From the NCBI GenBank assembly GCA_020284085.1, contig JACEVL010000415.1:1822719-1886718 (forward strand): DNA of 64,000 nucleotides, given 5' to 3'. A program made the position numbers and the translations under genes. Source of the stretch: Aporrectodea caliginosa (lineage: Eukaryota > Annelida > Clitellata > Crassiclitellata > Lumbricidae). Below the pieces are notes generated by a model that was not told the DNA's origin, made no database searches, and saw nothing but the letters and a program-made list of their open reading frames with translations. Positions 24,828 through 37,323 of this stretch are shown here, one piece after another. The stretch's first letter is position 1. Every line of letters begins with the position of its first letter.

Positions 24828-25048
24828 CAATTGCAGCTATTTAAAGCTTTAATAATTTTTTCATGGATTTTGCAGCTATTTAAAGCTTTAGGCCTAGTAA
24901 TTTTTCATGGATATTTGCAGCTATTTAAAGCTTTAGTCATTTTCCATGAATATTGCATCTATTTAAAGCTTTAATCATTTCTTCATTGATATTGCAGCTT
25001 TTAAAGCTTTAGTCATTTTTCATGGATATTAAAAGCTTTAGTAAGGCG
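24828..25048. repeat. ~45-bp tandem repeat, five units
   Basis: Each unit carries GCAGCTATTTAAAGCTTTA followed by ATTTTTCATGGAT. The TTTAAAGCTTTA core is nearly palindromic. Confidence 0.85.
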
Positions 25049-25194
25049 TAGCTACATTGAGCATTTAAAGAGGCAGTAACTCTTTGCCTCCTCTTGATTT
25101 TTATATACTGGAATTTCCATTGAATAATGACCCCAATGACCAGCTTTTTTGCCAATGGTCTGTGATATTGCCTCCTCTTGAATTTAAGTCTCGC

Positions 25195-25445
25195 TACGTG
25201 CCTGGGCTGTAGCCTACTTTACACAAACCGGAAGTTTGGAAATCGTGCTTTCTCTGTCTCAGGACCTTACAATGGAACAGTCTTGCAACTTCAGTTCGCC
25301 AGTGCACATCTGTTGCTCAACTTGATAACAAAATTAAAAACTCATTTATATTCACATTGCACTATGACTTGGAATATAGCGAAACGCTCTCTCGTGCAAG
25401 ACCTGTATTGTTTAAGTGCGCAATAAATTTTCATTTGTATTGTGT
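25195..25445 (+). mobile_element. LINE 3' end fragment
   Basis: A plus frame contains KFGNRAFSVSGPYNGTVLQL and KLKTHLYSH, matching the terminal FGxRAFSVAGPxLWN...KLKTHLF block of CR1/L2-like ORF2. The canonical LWN is mutated to YNG. AATAAA lies at 25421. The fragment is 5'-truncated and not a host gene. Confidence 0.65.
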
Positions 25446-25604
25446 TGTGCTCATATGGACCGTGTTATGATCCATCGCCAATACACAATTTTAGGCCTAT
25501 GCTAATTATTGTACATTACTTTGTATAATATACTGCTTATTATATTGCATATACAATTTAGATGGTAGTCGAAGTCTGTAATAATTGGTGACTTCTATGG
25601 AGCC

Positions 25605-25685
25605 GGTGTCTATTTTATTGTATTGCATTCAAACATTTATATAGCGCCTCTGGTAGGGTGAACCGTTCAAATGGCGCTAATGCAC
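25605..25685 (+). mobile_element. LINE/SINE 3' tail copy
   Basis: TTTTATTGTATTGCATTC and ACATTTATATAGCGCCTCTG, then GGTAGGGTGAACCGTTCAAATGGCGC, match the reversed 3' UTR of the 13165-13450 LINE. Confidence 0.55.
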
Positions 25686-25737
25686 AAGGAATCAACCAAT
25701 GGCGCACCAACACATATTATTATGCAGTATTTATTAC

Positions 25738-26034
25738 ATAATTATCAAAGCTCGAGGGTACGTACCATACGTATTCTATTTTTTGACAGGTACGTATATG
25801 TTTTTTAACGTACCCTATTTTAGGGTACGTAAACAATACCAAAATACGTTAACCACGCCATTGCTAATTATAAGATTTTCAGATTATACGTTGGCTATGG
25901 GCGCCGAGTAAACCATAAATAAAATTTTCGTGTATGATACGTACCGTACGCGTATTCTAGTTTTTGAAAGGTACGTACGTATTTTTAACGTATTCTATTT
26001 TAGGGTACGCGTATCCTCGAGCTCTGATAATTAT
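25738..26034. mobile_element. MITE-like element with ~20-bp terminal inverted repeats
   Basis: Left end ATAATTATCAAAGCTCGAGG; the right end reversed reads ATAATTATCAGAGCTCGAGG (one mismatch). Inside, two ~80-bp direct subrepeats each carry GTACGTA...TATTCTA and an internal palindrome TACCCTATTTTAGGGTA. No transposase. The target duplication is unclear because the flanks are AT-rich. Confidence 0.7.
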
Positions 26035-26449
26035 ATACATAATCATTCAATCAATCTGAATTTGTATAGCGCCCCTTTAAGATCGCTAAGAAGTGCTTTC
26101 GACCCAGGTCTGAAGGAAGAGAGGGTAAGATGTGCATATCTGACACACCCAGCATAACCAGCTGTCTTCAGGACGCAGGTGTTGTTAAGCTGCAGCTGAT
26201 CGTGAAGGCGCCAAATGAATTACTTTCCATTGAATATAAATAATATAATAATATAATATATTAAATTTTTCATTTGCTTTCTGCATTTCGTTCAACGGCA
26301 ATGCAAGTCAATGGAGCCTCGCACAGACACAGGCACAATCACAATCGCATTCTGTTACTAATCAATCAATCAATCAATCAATCGATCGATCAGTTAATCA
26401 ATCGATCAGACCTTTTATTTATTGATTTTTTTGTACGTACATAATAATT

Positions 26450-26883
26450 AAAATAGAGACACCGGTACATAAAGGCAGATACAGAGACAGACACAGAGGC
26501 AGACACATACACAGAGACAGAGAGAGACAGAGACACAACGAGACAGAGACAGGCGAGAATGACACACGGAGATACAGAGACAGAGAAAGAGGAAGAAGAC
26601 AGAGAGAGGCAGAGAGAGAGAGAGAAAAAAGAGAGGGAGAGAGAGACAGAGAGAGAAAGACAGACAGATAGACAGAGAGACAGAGAGATAGAGACAGTCA
26701 GAGACATACATAGAGAGAGAGACAGAGAGAGAGAGAGAGACACAGAGAGAGAGACAGACAGAAAGAGACAGATAGACAGAGAGACAGTGAGACAGTGAGA
26801 CAGAGAGACAGAGAGATAGAGACAGACAGAGACATACATAGAGATCGAGGGAGAGAGCGAGAGACAGACAGACAGACAGAGAC

Positions 26884-26914
<31 letters not shown>

Positions 26915-27036
26915 CAGACACAGACACAGAGAGAGATAGACAGATACAGAGACACAGAGAGAGACACAGAGACAGAGACACAGAGAGAGACACAGAGACA
27001 GACACAGAGACAGACACAGAGACAGACAGAGAGGTC
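26450..27036. repeat. (GACA/GAGA)n low-complexity array
   Basis: Degenerate GACAGAGA repeats; open frames (SLSLSV / DRDRE) follow from composition. Confidence 0.9.
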
Positions 27037-27044
27037 ACACTGAG

Positions 27045-27840
27045 TTTCAGATCCTTAAACGGATGCGTGTCTGCACGACCAGTTGTGACGGCTACAATTG
27101 TATTCCATCGTTACCTATTGGCTGTTCTCTTCGTTCATGCAACAACACAGGGTCATCTGGTTCTTCCTCCGTCGCACTGTAGGCCTACTTCGACAATGCC
27201 AAATGGAAGCCTTGAATTGGTCAGACTGGACAAGGCGTATACATGCAATCTGCGACTTGAGCTTCAACTCCGCCACTGTTTGTACTCTGACAGTGCCAGT
27301 CCCAAGCCTGGATGAAGGAGGGGGCGACGCTAATGGTCTTTATTATCACACATAGTGTCGTTAAACTGAAACTACTACTACTACTAGTTGAGCTTCTTCT
27401 ACTCTTCATGCCTCTACTTTGCAAGCGGATCAAGACCATTCTGTATGATCGCTGTATTGTACAGTCTCGCCTTTGATGAGTTTTCTGGCAGTGGCGCCAT
27501 ATAAATGATTATAATTACAGTTACAGGTCATATAATTAGGGTAATGAAATGTACATTTTGTACATGCTTTCCTGGAGGAGTGGTTATATACACCGCTGAA
27601 GAAATGAGGAAACCCTGGACACGTGCACACGACAACGGTAATTAAAGGGCATGGAGTACAGCGTCACTGTGACTGTACTACGCGTGGAATATTTTTTACA
27701 GTCTTGTTGGAGTCTCAGAGGCGACAATAGGTTTTATGTCGTAAACCTATATTGATGGTAAGCTACTGTTAAGGCCAGCGGATTTCTTTGCAGTAGTAGG
27801 CCTATGCTGCAATAGGTGTTAAATCGATCTCGAGAGATAC
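27045..27840. other. No supported gene; repeat fragments
   Basis: CTCTGACAGTGCCAGTCCCAAGCCTGG at 27284-27310 also occurs near 6795-6822, so it is part of a dispersed repeat. A GGCGCCATATAAATGATTATAATT SINE-type 3' end lies at 27494-27520. Confidence 0.5.
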
Positions 27841-27857
27841 CAAATCTCAGTCATTAT

Positions 27858-28110
27858 ATGTATGCATGTATGCATGTGGGTATTGTGTGTGCATGTGTGT
27901 ATGTGTGCACGTGTGTGTATGTGTGTATGTATGATGTACGTATGTATGTGTGTATGTATGATGCACGTATGTATGTATGTATGTTTGCTTGTATGTGTGT
28001 GTATGTATGTATGTATGTGTGTATGTATGATTTACGTATGTATGCATGTATGTATGTGTGTGTATGTATGTATGCATGCATGTATATATGTATATATACA
28101 TGCATCAATG
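27858..28110. repeat. (TATG)n microsatellite
   Basis: TATG units with TGTG and TGCA interruptions. Confidence 0.95.
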
Positions 28111-28229
28111 TATGTACCGTATGCGTACAATCGTACATACATGCATAGACAGGTATATATATAATATAGGCCCCATACATATCCATATCACACGAGTACT
28201 ACTTATATAATCCTACCTACCTTGCTAGG

Positions 28230-28327
28230 GTTAAATCCGTTGACGTCGTTCGTTATCCGTCGAGAGATGTGACGATTGAGCGTTGTGCAGATGTCAGCCA
28301 TTCGCTGGAGCCTCCTGCCTCTGCCTC

Positions 28328-28364
<37 letters not shown>

Positions 28365-28830
28365 ACGGCCGCCGCATCAGACATGTCGGCATCATCGCCG
28401 CCGCCGGTAACCTACGTACGGCTCCTACGGCTGCCGTGCGAGCATGCCATGCACGATGATGAGGAATCGTAGGCTGCGGCTGGGGCGCCCCACGCACGCG
28501 CGCTCTATGCCCTCAACCGGCGCACGGATCGCCCGCGCAACCGTTCACGTGTGTACGTGCGTACGTGCATAGTACTTCATTGATTGATAGGGAAAGGAGG
28601 AGGAGGAGGGAGAGGTGTGAGAGGGTGTGTGGGGGAGAGGGAGAGAGGGAGGCCGAGGGGTGAGGGAGTAAGAGAGCGCCTACCCTGGACGCTGTGTTTA
28701 CTTGGCAACGCCGCTTTCATTATGGATCGGCCGACGATGAGGAGACACTTGCACCGAGTCGAATGCGAACTGGTTTGTCCGTTGGAAGTTCAGTTCGTCC
28801 GATCGTTTTAGGATAGGGAAATCCAGGTAT
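28230..28830. other. CpG- and GC-rich island, possible promoter or first exon
   Basis: GC-rich DNA with a (CTG)n run at 28337-28365 and many CpG dinucleotides, unlike the surrounding AT-rich sequence. A plus frame at 28269-28472 encodes a poly-Ala protein fragment (AAAAAAAAAATAAA from the CTG run). I see no splice donor or conserved domain that would make it a gene. Confidence 0.35.
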
Positions 28831-29124
28831 GGTAGTAGGCACGGTTATAAAAATTTCGTACTGCACCACGCGTGATTTTCCTTTCTGAGAGCAGAATACA
28901 TAAGCGCGCGCAGGCGCATAAACGTCGGCCTACGCACGTCGTACGCCATACGCTCCCTCTACTACTACGACGACGACGACGACAATGATGATGGTGGTGA
29001 TGACAGGGTTCGCACGGAGCGAGAGGACGGCGGAGGAGGGGAGGGTGAAGACTGGGAAAGGGGAAAGGGGACGATGGTGACCGGTAGAGGGCGTCACGAA
29101 GGACGGACATCGGCAGATGGCGTG

Positions 29125-29660
29125 TCGGGTGACAAGAAATAATAAGAGGAGGAGGAAGAGGAAGAGGAGGAGGAGGAGGAGGAGGAGGAGGAAGAGGAGG
29201 AGGACAAGGAGGAGGAGGAGGAGGAGGACAAGGAGGAAGAGGAGAACAAGGAGGAGGAGGACAAGGAGGAGGAGGAGGACAAGGAGGAGGAGGACAAGGA
29301 GGAGCAGGAGGAGGAGGAGGAGGAGAAGGAGGAGGAGGAGGAGGAGGAGGAGGAGGAGGAGGACAAGGAGGAGGAGGAGGAGGAGGAGGGAGGAAGAGAG
29401 AGGAGGAGGAAGAGGAAGAGAAGAAGAGGAAGAGAAGAGGAAGAGGAAGAGGAGGAGGAAGAGGAAGAGGAGGACGAGGAGGAGGAGGAGGAGAAGAAGG
29501 ACAAGGAGGAGGAAGAAGGAGGAGGAGGAGGACAAGGAGGAGGAGGAGGACAAGAGGAGGAGGGAGAAGGAGGAGGAGTTGTGGAGGAGGAGGAGGAGGA
29601 GGAGGAGGAGGAGGAGGAGGAGGAGGACAAGGAGTAGGAGAGGTGGAGGAGGAGGATGGA
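29125..29660. repeat. (GGA)n/(GAGGAC) purine-strand array
   Basis: About 535 bp of almost pure purine. Arg/Glu-rich and Pro/Ser/Leu-rich frames in either strand are artefacts. 29665-30170 is unassigned, with no gene visible. Confidence 0.95.
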
Positions 29661-30177
29661 GACGAAGAAGAGCCAAGCATAGTTATGTTAATCCCCAAAT
29701 GCCAATTCATGATGACAACCACTCGTCTATTGTTACACTGTTTAATTGTAATCCATGTGGAATTTGCTTATGCAGAGAGAGTTACATCACGGATACTTAT
29801 TTAGGTCCCATATATCAAGTACTTGCGCACATAACATACCCACATACACAGGCCCTATATTAGCTTTGGGTAAATATAAGCGAACCTCTATGCATGTATC
29901 TATATAAGAATCTATACAGTATCTCTGCATTGTCCAGAGTTCTAGAGATTCACTGCCCATGGTCAACCCATGGATCAACCGCTCGAAATAAATCTAAGTC
30001 GCCAGATTAAATGGGTTTTACAAATGAACTCGATACAACTGGAGAACCATTCATGATCGAAATGCAAGATCAATAACATTGTCGTCCTGGACTTAGAAAG
30101 AGATCACATTTGCCTGTAAAATTCCTGACAATCACATGCATTAAACGGCTCGGATTTTCTCCAGAAAATTTTACAAT

Positions 30178-30265
30178 GAATGACTGACTGACTGACTGAC
30201 TAAATGAATGAATGAATGAATGCATCAATGAATGAATGAATGCATGAATAATTAATTAATTAATG
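30178..30265. repeat. (GACT)n and (GAAT)n microsatellites
   Basis: Short GACTGACT run, then GAATGAAT and TAATTAAT. Confidence 0.9.
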
Positions 30266-30431
30266 TGACTACGAATGACTGTGACTACGATAAAGTTTTG
30301 GTCGATGTAACTGTATTTTTTCGATTGCAATTGAAAACTTATACAGCGCCACTTCAAGAGAGACTCATCTGAGGCGTCTCCACTCTCCACCCGAGCACAG
30401 TTAAAGCATGGAAGAACAAAAATGATCTTAA

Positions 30432-30692
30432 ATAAATAAATAAATGAATGAATGAATGAATGAATGAATAAATAAATAAATAAATGAATAAATGAATGAA
30501 TGAATGAATGAAGATGAATGAGATGAATGAATGAATGATGAATAAATGAATGAACAAATAAATAAATAAATGAATGAATGAATGAATAAATGAATGAATG
30601 AATCGCTAAATGAATGAATGAATGAATAAATGAATGAATGAATAAATATATATGAATGAATGAATGAATGAATGAATGAATGAAGAATGAAT
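30432..30692. repeat. (GAAT/AAAT)n microsatellite
   Basis: Tetranucleotide array preceded by a retroposon-like 3' UTR (ACTTATACAGCGCCACTTC at 30338). 30700-31080 holds a GGTTCTCGC...AGGCGCTCCCAGTG LINE-tail-like piece but no gene. Confidence 0.9.
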
Positions 30693-31082
30693 ACGAGAAA
30701 GTTTTGATCGAGGTAATTGTATAGGCAACTTATCCCAGGAGCATGGGCCAACCGTGCACAGCAAAACTTCCAGGTGCTGGATCGTGGAAGTTTGGACCCG
30801 GTGGAACAACCAAGTCGCCATGCGTGGCAGAGTGGGAGAAATTTGTCATCAGGTCGAAGAAATCTAAGACCAGGTGTGAGTTTTGACGACGTTTTTAGTA
30901 ACTGCGACCTTTGAGAACCCAGAATTATACGTTCAACTGTCGAAAGTGTGATGATATTTATTGTAACGGATTTCTAAAGCGGTTCTCGCAATAATATATG
31001 ATAGTCAGAGGCGCTCCCAGTGTGAAAAGCCCCGAGAGAAAAGAAAAGTCTTAAGAGCACGGGCAGAGACAGACACCAGGTA

Positions 31083-31084
<2 letters not shown>

Positions 31085-31125
<41 letters not shown>
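31085..31125. repeat. (AT)n microsatellite
   Basis: Perfect AT run. 31130-31430 contains degenerate ~65-bp repeats around TATGGCTAAATA and CATTTATGCATGGCC. Confidence 0.9.
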
Positions 31126-31126
<1 letters not shown>

Positions 31127-31436
31127 CTATAGATAGTCTATGGTGGTTTCTAGGCGCAGTGCATTGATACTTATGTGGCTAGATGGCTACATGATAGCCT
31201 TATAACATTTATGCATGGCCTAGATACCTATATGGCTAAATAGATTCATAATAGCATTAGGCCTATTACATTTATGTATGGCCCATATACCTATATGGCT
31301 AAATAACTACAGCGTTATGCCAGTTATGCAGGGCAGATACCTATAATGGCTAAATAGCTACATAATATATATCCTTATGACATTTATGCATGCAGGCCTA
31401 GACACCTACATGGCTAGATATTTAAATAACTATAGT

Positions 31437-31668
31437 CAGTGGCGGCAGTACAGCAGGGCAAGCCAGGGCAAATGCACTGGTAAAAAAGCCTTTGCCCTGG
31501 TCATTGCCCTATCAGAATGTTTGCCCTGCAGATAATTTATTTGGGGCATTAATTGTCCCCTGCACTGGTTACTTGTAGTCCTATTCAAATGATGCAATTA
31601 GTCTTCCTCTGGCTGCTTCAGCAACAGCCACTATGCCCTGCTTACAAAACTGTCCGTCGCCGCCACTG
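31437..31668. mobile_element. hAT-like MITE, 232 bp, 8-bp target duplication
   Basis: Left end CAGTGGCGGCAGTACAG; the right end reversed reads CAGTGGCGGCGACGGACAG. The element is flanked on both sides by ACTATAGT (31429-31436 and 31669-31676), a perfect 8-bp duplication typical of hAT transposons. There is no coding capacity. A partial copy of its interior (TCAAATGATGCAATTAGTC) lies at 32254-32290. Confidence 0.9.
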
Positions 31669-32404
31669 ACTATAGTCTTACAGCATTTGTGAGACGATTA
31701 AGCAGCGAACATTTAAGGGAATAAGGCAGAGATTGACCTCTCATTGGCTCAGATCATTCCCTCCCGTCCACGGGGAACCACCTTCCAATGCCATAGGCGA
31801 TTGACCGTGGTTCCCGCCGGTTCCCGCCGGTTCCCGAGTGCTTCCAGCCTCAAATTGCACCCTGGAGATAAGATGGACTAGGATCAAGTGAGGTCGCATC
31901 ATGATGGTTGATTAATTATATCAGTTCAGAAACGCTCTCGTCACTATAGCATTCTGTCACACGACGAAACCTGTATTGATTTTTGATTTTGTTTTGTTTG
32001 CTTCGTACGCACTAAGGACACATTTCGTACAGAAATATATACAATACATACATACATTCACTTTTATATATACACACATTTTATACATATATATATTGAT
32101 GTATATATATATACATTTATGTATGAATATATACAATAATGTGCACCTATGCGTATTCATATTGAAGTATAGTCTCTATTAGCGTTTGCTGTTCAATCGG
32201 GGTCAACGGGTACGCAGTTAAAGTCAGATGCAATAAACCGTCCATGGTCCTATTCAAATGATGCAATTAGTCTCCCTCTGGCTGCTTCAGGCTCTTTGTA
32301 GGCCTGCCTGAATGTGCCTGTGCCACCCTCCGTATGTATCCTTATATGTCCCTGTGTCTATCGCTGTATCGTTTCTATTTTTGTATCTGTATTTATCGAC
32401 GTCT

Positions 32405-33300
32405 CTTTCGTTGCATGCCACATGCCTCCATGGCTGGCTCTGTCTCCACTGCTGGCTCTGTCTCCGTGGCTGGCTCTGTCTCCACTGCTGGCTCTGTCTC
32501 CATGACTGGCTCTGTCTCCATGCCTGGCTGGCTATGTTTCTAATGGCTGGCTCTATCTCTATGGCTGGCTCTGTCTCAATGGCTGACTCTGTCTCCGTGT
32601 CTGGCTCTGTCTCCGTGGCTGGCTCTATCTCAATGGCTGGCTCTGTCTCCGTGGCTGGCTCTGTCTCCGTGGCTGGCTCTGTCTCCGTGGCTGGCTCTGT
32701 CTCCATTGCTGGTTATGTCTCCGTGGCTGGCTCTGTCTCCGTTACATGCCACTGTCTCCGTGGCTGGCTCTGTCTCCACGGCTGGCTCTGTCTCCATGCC
32801 TGGCACTGTCTCAATGGCTGGCTCTGTCTCCATGCTTGGCTCTGTCTCCGTGGCTGGCTCTGTCTCCGTGTCTGGCTCTGTCTGCGTGTCTGGCTCTGTC
32901 TCCGTGGCTGACTCTGTCTCCGTGGCTGGCTGTGTCTCCATGATTGGTTCTGTCTCCATGGCTGGCTCTCTCTCTCTATGGCTGGCTCTGTCTCGATGGC
33001 TGGCTGTTTCCATGGCTGGCTCTGTCTCCACGGATGGCTCAGTCTCCGTGCCTGGCTCTGTCTCCATGGCTGGTCCTGTCTCAATGGCTGGCTCTGTCTC
33101 CGTGACTGGCACTGTCTCCATGGCTGGCCCTGTCTCTATGGCTGGCTCTTTCTCCATGGCTGGCTCTATCTCTCTATGGCTGGCTCTGTCTCAATGGCTG
33201 GCTGTTTCCATGGCTGGCTCTGTCTCCACGGCTAGCTTTGTCTCCATGGCTGGTCCTGTCTCAGTGGCTGGCTCTTTCTCCATGGCTGGCTCTGCCTCTG
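32405..33300. repeat. 18-bp minisatellite (TGGCTGGCTCTGTCTCCG)
   Basis: About 45 units with C/T variation. Plus frames read MAGSVS repeats and the minus strand reads TETEPA repeats. All frames are open together and unit length is divisible by three, so the 234- and 199-codon frames are most simply minisatellite by-products. Confidence 0.9.
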
Positions 33301-33584
33301 CATGTTTCCTACTCTTAACGAAAGCACTGCGTCACACCATGGAGTATCGATTGATAAGATGCTGGCAACGACGTGGTTCCGGTACATTTTCTACGTCATT
33401 AGATGCTTAGTATCGCGTCAATAATATTCTCCGCTAGCAGGCTTACATCCAAGTCAATACATTATAGGCCTACATACATGTATACACTGGACTACCCTCG
33501 AAACGTATACTACATATACAGTGGATTAATCCAATATAATGTGTGCATGTATATGGGCCTGTGGTTGTATTAATACATTTACGA

Positions 33585-33812
33585 ATGTATGTACAAATGC
33601 ATGTATGTGTGCATAGGTGTGTGTGTGCATATGTGTGTATGTGTGCATGTGTGTATGTATATGTGTATGTACAATGTGTATGTATGTATGTATGTTGTGT
33701 ATGTATGCATGTATGTGGTGTACATATATATGTATGTATGTATGTATGTATGTGTGTATGTATGTATGTATGTATGTATGTATGCATGTATGTATGTATG
33801 TATGTATGTATC

Positions 33813-33843
<31 letters not shown>

Positions 33844-33845
33844 CT
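33585..33845. repeat. (TATG)n microsatellite
   Basis: TATG array with TGTG/TGCA interruptions, like the one at 27858-28110. Confidence 0.95.
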
Positions 33846-34009
33846 ATATATAGGTTATAGCTAATATCCAAGTCCAACACAGGTGATCAATTATATTGAC
33901 AATGTATATAACTGCTGGTGTTGACAGGTACATATTTTCAAGCTTGGCCGTTTCTGCTCTCTAGGCCTATAATAATTTGTGGCGACCGCGTGCCTGATGC
34001 TAGATGAAA

Positions 34010-34185
34010 CAAAAACGGTTACCTCGAATGACCCTGGCGGCCCTTATGCCATTAAACAAGGGATGTTAACCTGATTAACCCTTGTTGTTCTTGTGCCATT
34101 AAACAAGGGATTGATTTTGGTTAACCCTGGCGGCCCTTATGCCATTGAACTAGGAAGGTTACCCTGGCTAACCTTGCTGAGCCCA
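34010..34185. repeat. ~55-bp imperfect tandem repeat, three units
   Basis: GGCGGCCCTTATGCCATT, AACAAGGGAT and GGTTAACC recur in order. Confidence 0.75.
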
Positions 34186-34189
34186 TTCA

Positions 34190-34920
34190 GCGGCTACCAG
34201 ACTAGAGTTGATAGAATTGACGTCAACAGTTCAGAGTCTCTGTAGCAGGGATGATGAAAAATTGGGTGATGAAACGTTTGTCCGGAGATTTCTTGAACCA
34301 CCCCATTTTATTGATAACCCGTTTGACAGCACCATTAAACTATTTTCTTCTTGATTCTGTTAATTTACCTAAATGCATTAGGAACAACTGGATAAACCAA
34401 GCTGATACACGTCAAACATTTACATTTCCTAATCTTGATGTAAAAACAACTTTAATTCACAGAGAATTCACAGAGGTTGTTATGCTCTCTCCAATTTAAC
34501 ACACACACGAGACTTTAAACCTATCTAGCACTGCACGTCAGAAGGTCAACTTCGTTTTGGAAGTGTTAATGGGATAAAAACAATTTCTGTAAAACAATAT
34601 CTGTGACGATTTAGGTTACTGCATGGTCTGCTATGGATTTCTGTATACAACTGTCGCTGTCAATCGCTAGAGGCGCTGGCGAAGACCAAAATGGGGCAGA
34701 AACCAAACAGATGCGAGCTGCTATGATCGGTGTTAACATTGCTTTAAATGTCACATAATTCACATTCAGGTTTAACTGTGTGCACCAATGCAGAACTGAC
34801 AACTGATAACTTTAATAATAATGAAAAAAAAAAAAATAATTATAAATAATTATAATAATAAAAAAATTAATAATAATGCTAACTGCTATCTAACAAATAA
34901 ACACAGCAGCCAATATCTTC
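34190..34920. other. No supported gene
   Basis: A plus frame just after 34250 reads DDEKLGDETFVRRFLEPPHF before a stop at about 34354. It looks protein-like but is about 35 codons long, with no splice site or domain I can defend. Confidence 0.2.
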
Positions 34921-34924
34921 CATT

Positions 34925-35560
34925 GTACCTTATGAGTGAGCCTCTGCTCGTGACGTCACAGCTGTTTAGATGGTCGGTCGCTATAGCGACGTTTGTTTAG
35001 ACTGCGTTACTTCGTAATTGTTAAACAAGCGTTCGCCAATAACAATTACGTAATTCGTTTTAGCATGCATAATATACAAGTGCGGAAACGAACTTAGATC
35101 GACTGTAACAGAGTCCTTCACAAGAACTTACGTGCAAGAAGACCCGGCACATTCAATCTTCATAAGCTTAATCTTGTTTACAATGAACAGTCCTGAACGC
35201 AAAGATCCAAATGATCACGAAGGGCCATAGAGCTGGTATGGCTTGCAAGCCAACAGGTCGTATAGATTAACCTGTTATCCATGGGTGGAGGTGATGTAGC
35301 GTATAATTACAAGAGTATTACACGCTTACCAAGGCTGTAGTTGCCTGTAATTATATAGCTTTAGCATGTGGTGCAGCTTATCTTAGCGATGATATAGGGA
35401 TGGTTTTTTGCTGTGAACTGAGGGATCCCACGAAATTTTACACGCGCATCCCTGCGTGTAGTTGATGTGACTCCAGAAGGTCTTTGCTCATTAATTCATT
35501 TTCAATTCTAAATTAATCTCACTCGATGCCTCGCTCGCAATCTCTAGATTTCATAGGAGA
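34925..35560. repeat. Duplicated locus, copy 1 (second copy at 40985-41700)
   Basis: Colinear blocks shared with the second copy include GTAGCTATAGCGACGTTTGT (here GTCGC...), TATACAAGTGCGGAAACGAA, GATCCAAATGATCACGAAGG, GGCTTGCAAGCCAACAGGTC and CAGCTTATCTTAGCGATGAT. Copies differ by substitutions and short indels throughout, so the duplication is old. Each copy contains a hairpin near its middle (35302-35355 here). Confidence 0.85.
35302..35355. ncRNA. Hairpin with paired changes, copy 1 (candidate structured RNA)
   Basis: TATAATTACA (35302-35311) pairs with TGTAATTATA (35346-35355). An inner stem TTACA/TGTAG flanks the loop around GCTTACCAAGG. The homologous hairpin at 41447-41504 keeps both stems with different bases. 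The strand of any transcript is unknown. Confidence 0.4.
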
Positions 35561-35693
35561 ATTCAACAAGTTTCGGTAGCCTACTTATCGGTTTAACGAC
35601 CCCTCCCCCAAAAAAATCTTTTAATTATAACTAGACGAGACCTCTGTAGGCCTACAGGAATGTGTTCGCGACAGTTAATATCTGTCTTCTAAT

Positions 35694-35813
35694 GACGACC
35701 CTAACCCTGACCCTAACCGACCCTCACGACTTCAAGTTTTATAGTCCATATCGGTTACGTTGAGGTTATGCCTCGTTGTTACGCGCCGGCGCCGTAAGGT
35801 CGGTTAGGGTCGT
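35694..35813. mobile_element. Short inverted-repeat element (GACGACCCTAACC ends)
   Basis: Left GACGACCCTAACC...CTAACCGACC; right GGTCGGTTAGGGTCGTC. A related left end (TTTTCTAATGACGAC...CTAACCGACCCTCACGAC) sits at 61746-61780. Beyond it, 35820-36750 shows no gene. Confidence 0.5.
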
Positions 35814-36748
35814 CCATGTTTTCTAATGACGAAACGTTCAGGTTTATGACGTAATAGATAAGTTCTGACGTAACATAGAATTAAAATAACGTAGAATATG
35901 AAGAATTTTAAATGAGGTAATATATTATGAAGAATTTTGGGGGTCGTGAAACCGACAAGTACCCAAATTTCAGTGGCCTATACCATAGACGCCTAGGCTG
36001 TGTACTAACGCAGTCGATTTTCCAAGGCATCCATGCCTATAATAGGCTACCACAGACGTCTTTTAAATATTATACAGACGTCCATGCCTACGCCTATCTT
36101 ATCGGACGACGCTCTCGTCCCAGACTCCCAATAAAGTAAATACGTAAGTAATAGCAGTCGTATACATTGCGGTTATAACCTTTGTTTAGCCTACGTCATT
36201 AGTCATTATGACGTTACTATTGAAAGTCTAGATTCCGTCCATATAATTATATTCCTTTGTTAAGTAAATAAGCGTGTTCTTTATTATTATTATTATCATT
36301 GTTATTATTATTCTGTTTCAGTTACTCTCGGTGTCTTATATTTCTCTCTCAACAATAATATTATATCTCCAGTATCTATTATTTATTATTAGTAGTTTAA
36401 TGTAAACAGTTTTAATGCGCGGAAAGTCACACAGAAACTGAGGCGCAGTTAGTCAGTCGCCCGGTGAAAAGCAGTAGATATCCTGGAATTAAACAATTTG
36501 AATTGCAATGAGAAATAGTGAGGTGTGAGGCATTTCTTATACGAAAAGAAGTGTTCGAGCGTCGAATATACATGTATGTTGTATTGTATTAATCTGCCTA
36601 TCTGGACATTTATAATGTCCAGATACATCGGTAGTCGTTTTCAAACCTTGGGGTCACGAGAATGCACGAGAATCCATGACAGCCCTACATCGAGGCTCAA
36701 CCAAAAGACCCATACAAGAAGTCGCAGACTGCGCAGAGGCTTGTATAT

Positions 36749-36926
<178 letters not shown>

Positions 36927-37109
36927 TTCTATAATAGTGGTTAAAACTTAAAAGTAAGGGTTTTATAGGTCAATCTATTCTGAATGAAACCGGAATACAA
37001 TACAGCCGACCGAGCAAGGTTAAAGATTTGTACGAGTACATAGCCTACACGCCGCATTACGCTGGCCAGAACGTTCTGAATGCTTTGAAGCTTGTTGACT
37101 TCAAACCGA

Positions 37110-37323
37110 GCAGAATATTCTGGAAGTAGGCCCTAAATGACCGTATATTTGAGAGGCATTTTCCGGAATATTCTGGAAGTAAATGACCGTATATTTGAGA
37201 GGCATTTTCCGGAATATTCTGGAAGTAAATGACCGTATATTTGAGAGGCATTTTCCGGAATATTCTGGAAGTAAATGACCGTATATTTGAGAGGCATTTT
37301 CCGGAATATTCTGGAAGTAAATG
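37110..37323. repeat. 46-bp satellite, left part of the array
   Basis: The unit begins GTAAATGACCGTATATTTGA and ends CCGGAATATTCTGGAA; four copies plus a partial. The array resumes at 39336-39413, on the other side of the hAT insertion. Confidence 0.95.

Noticed and set aside
28808..29863. 248-304 codon Pro/Leu/Ser- or Arg/Glu-rich frames
   Set aside because: These are composition artefacts of a GGA purine tract.
32312..33410. MAGSVS (plus) and TETEPA (minus) repeat proteins
   Set aside because: An 18-bp minisatellite keeps several frames open together, and no non-repeat coding part is attached.
35690..35820. Interstitial telomeric repeat (CCCTAA-like)
   Set aside because: CCCTAACC occurs only a few times, with CTGACC and CGACC interruptions inside an inverted-repeat element.
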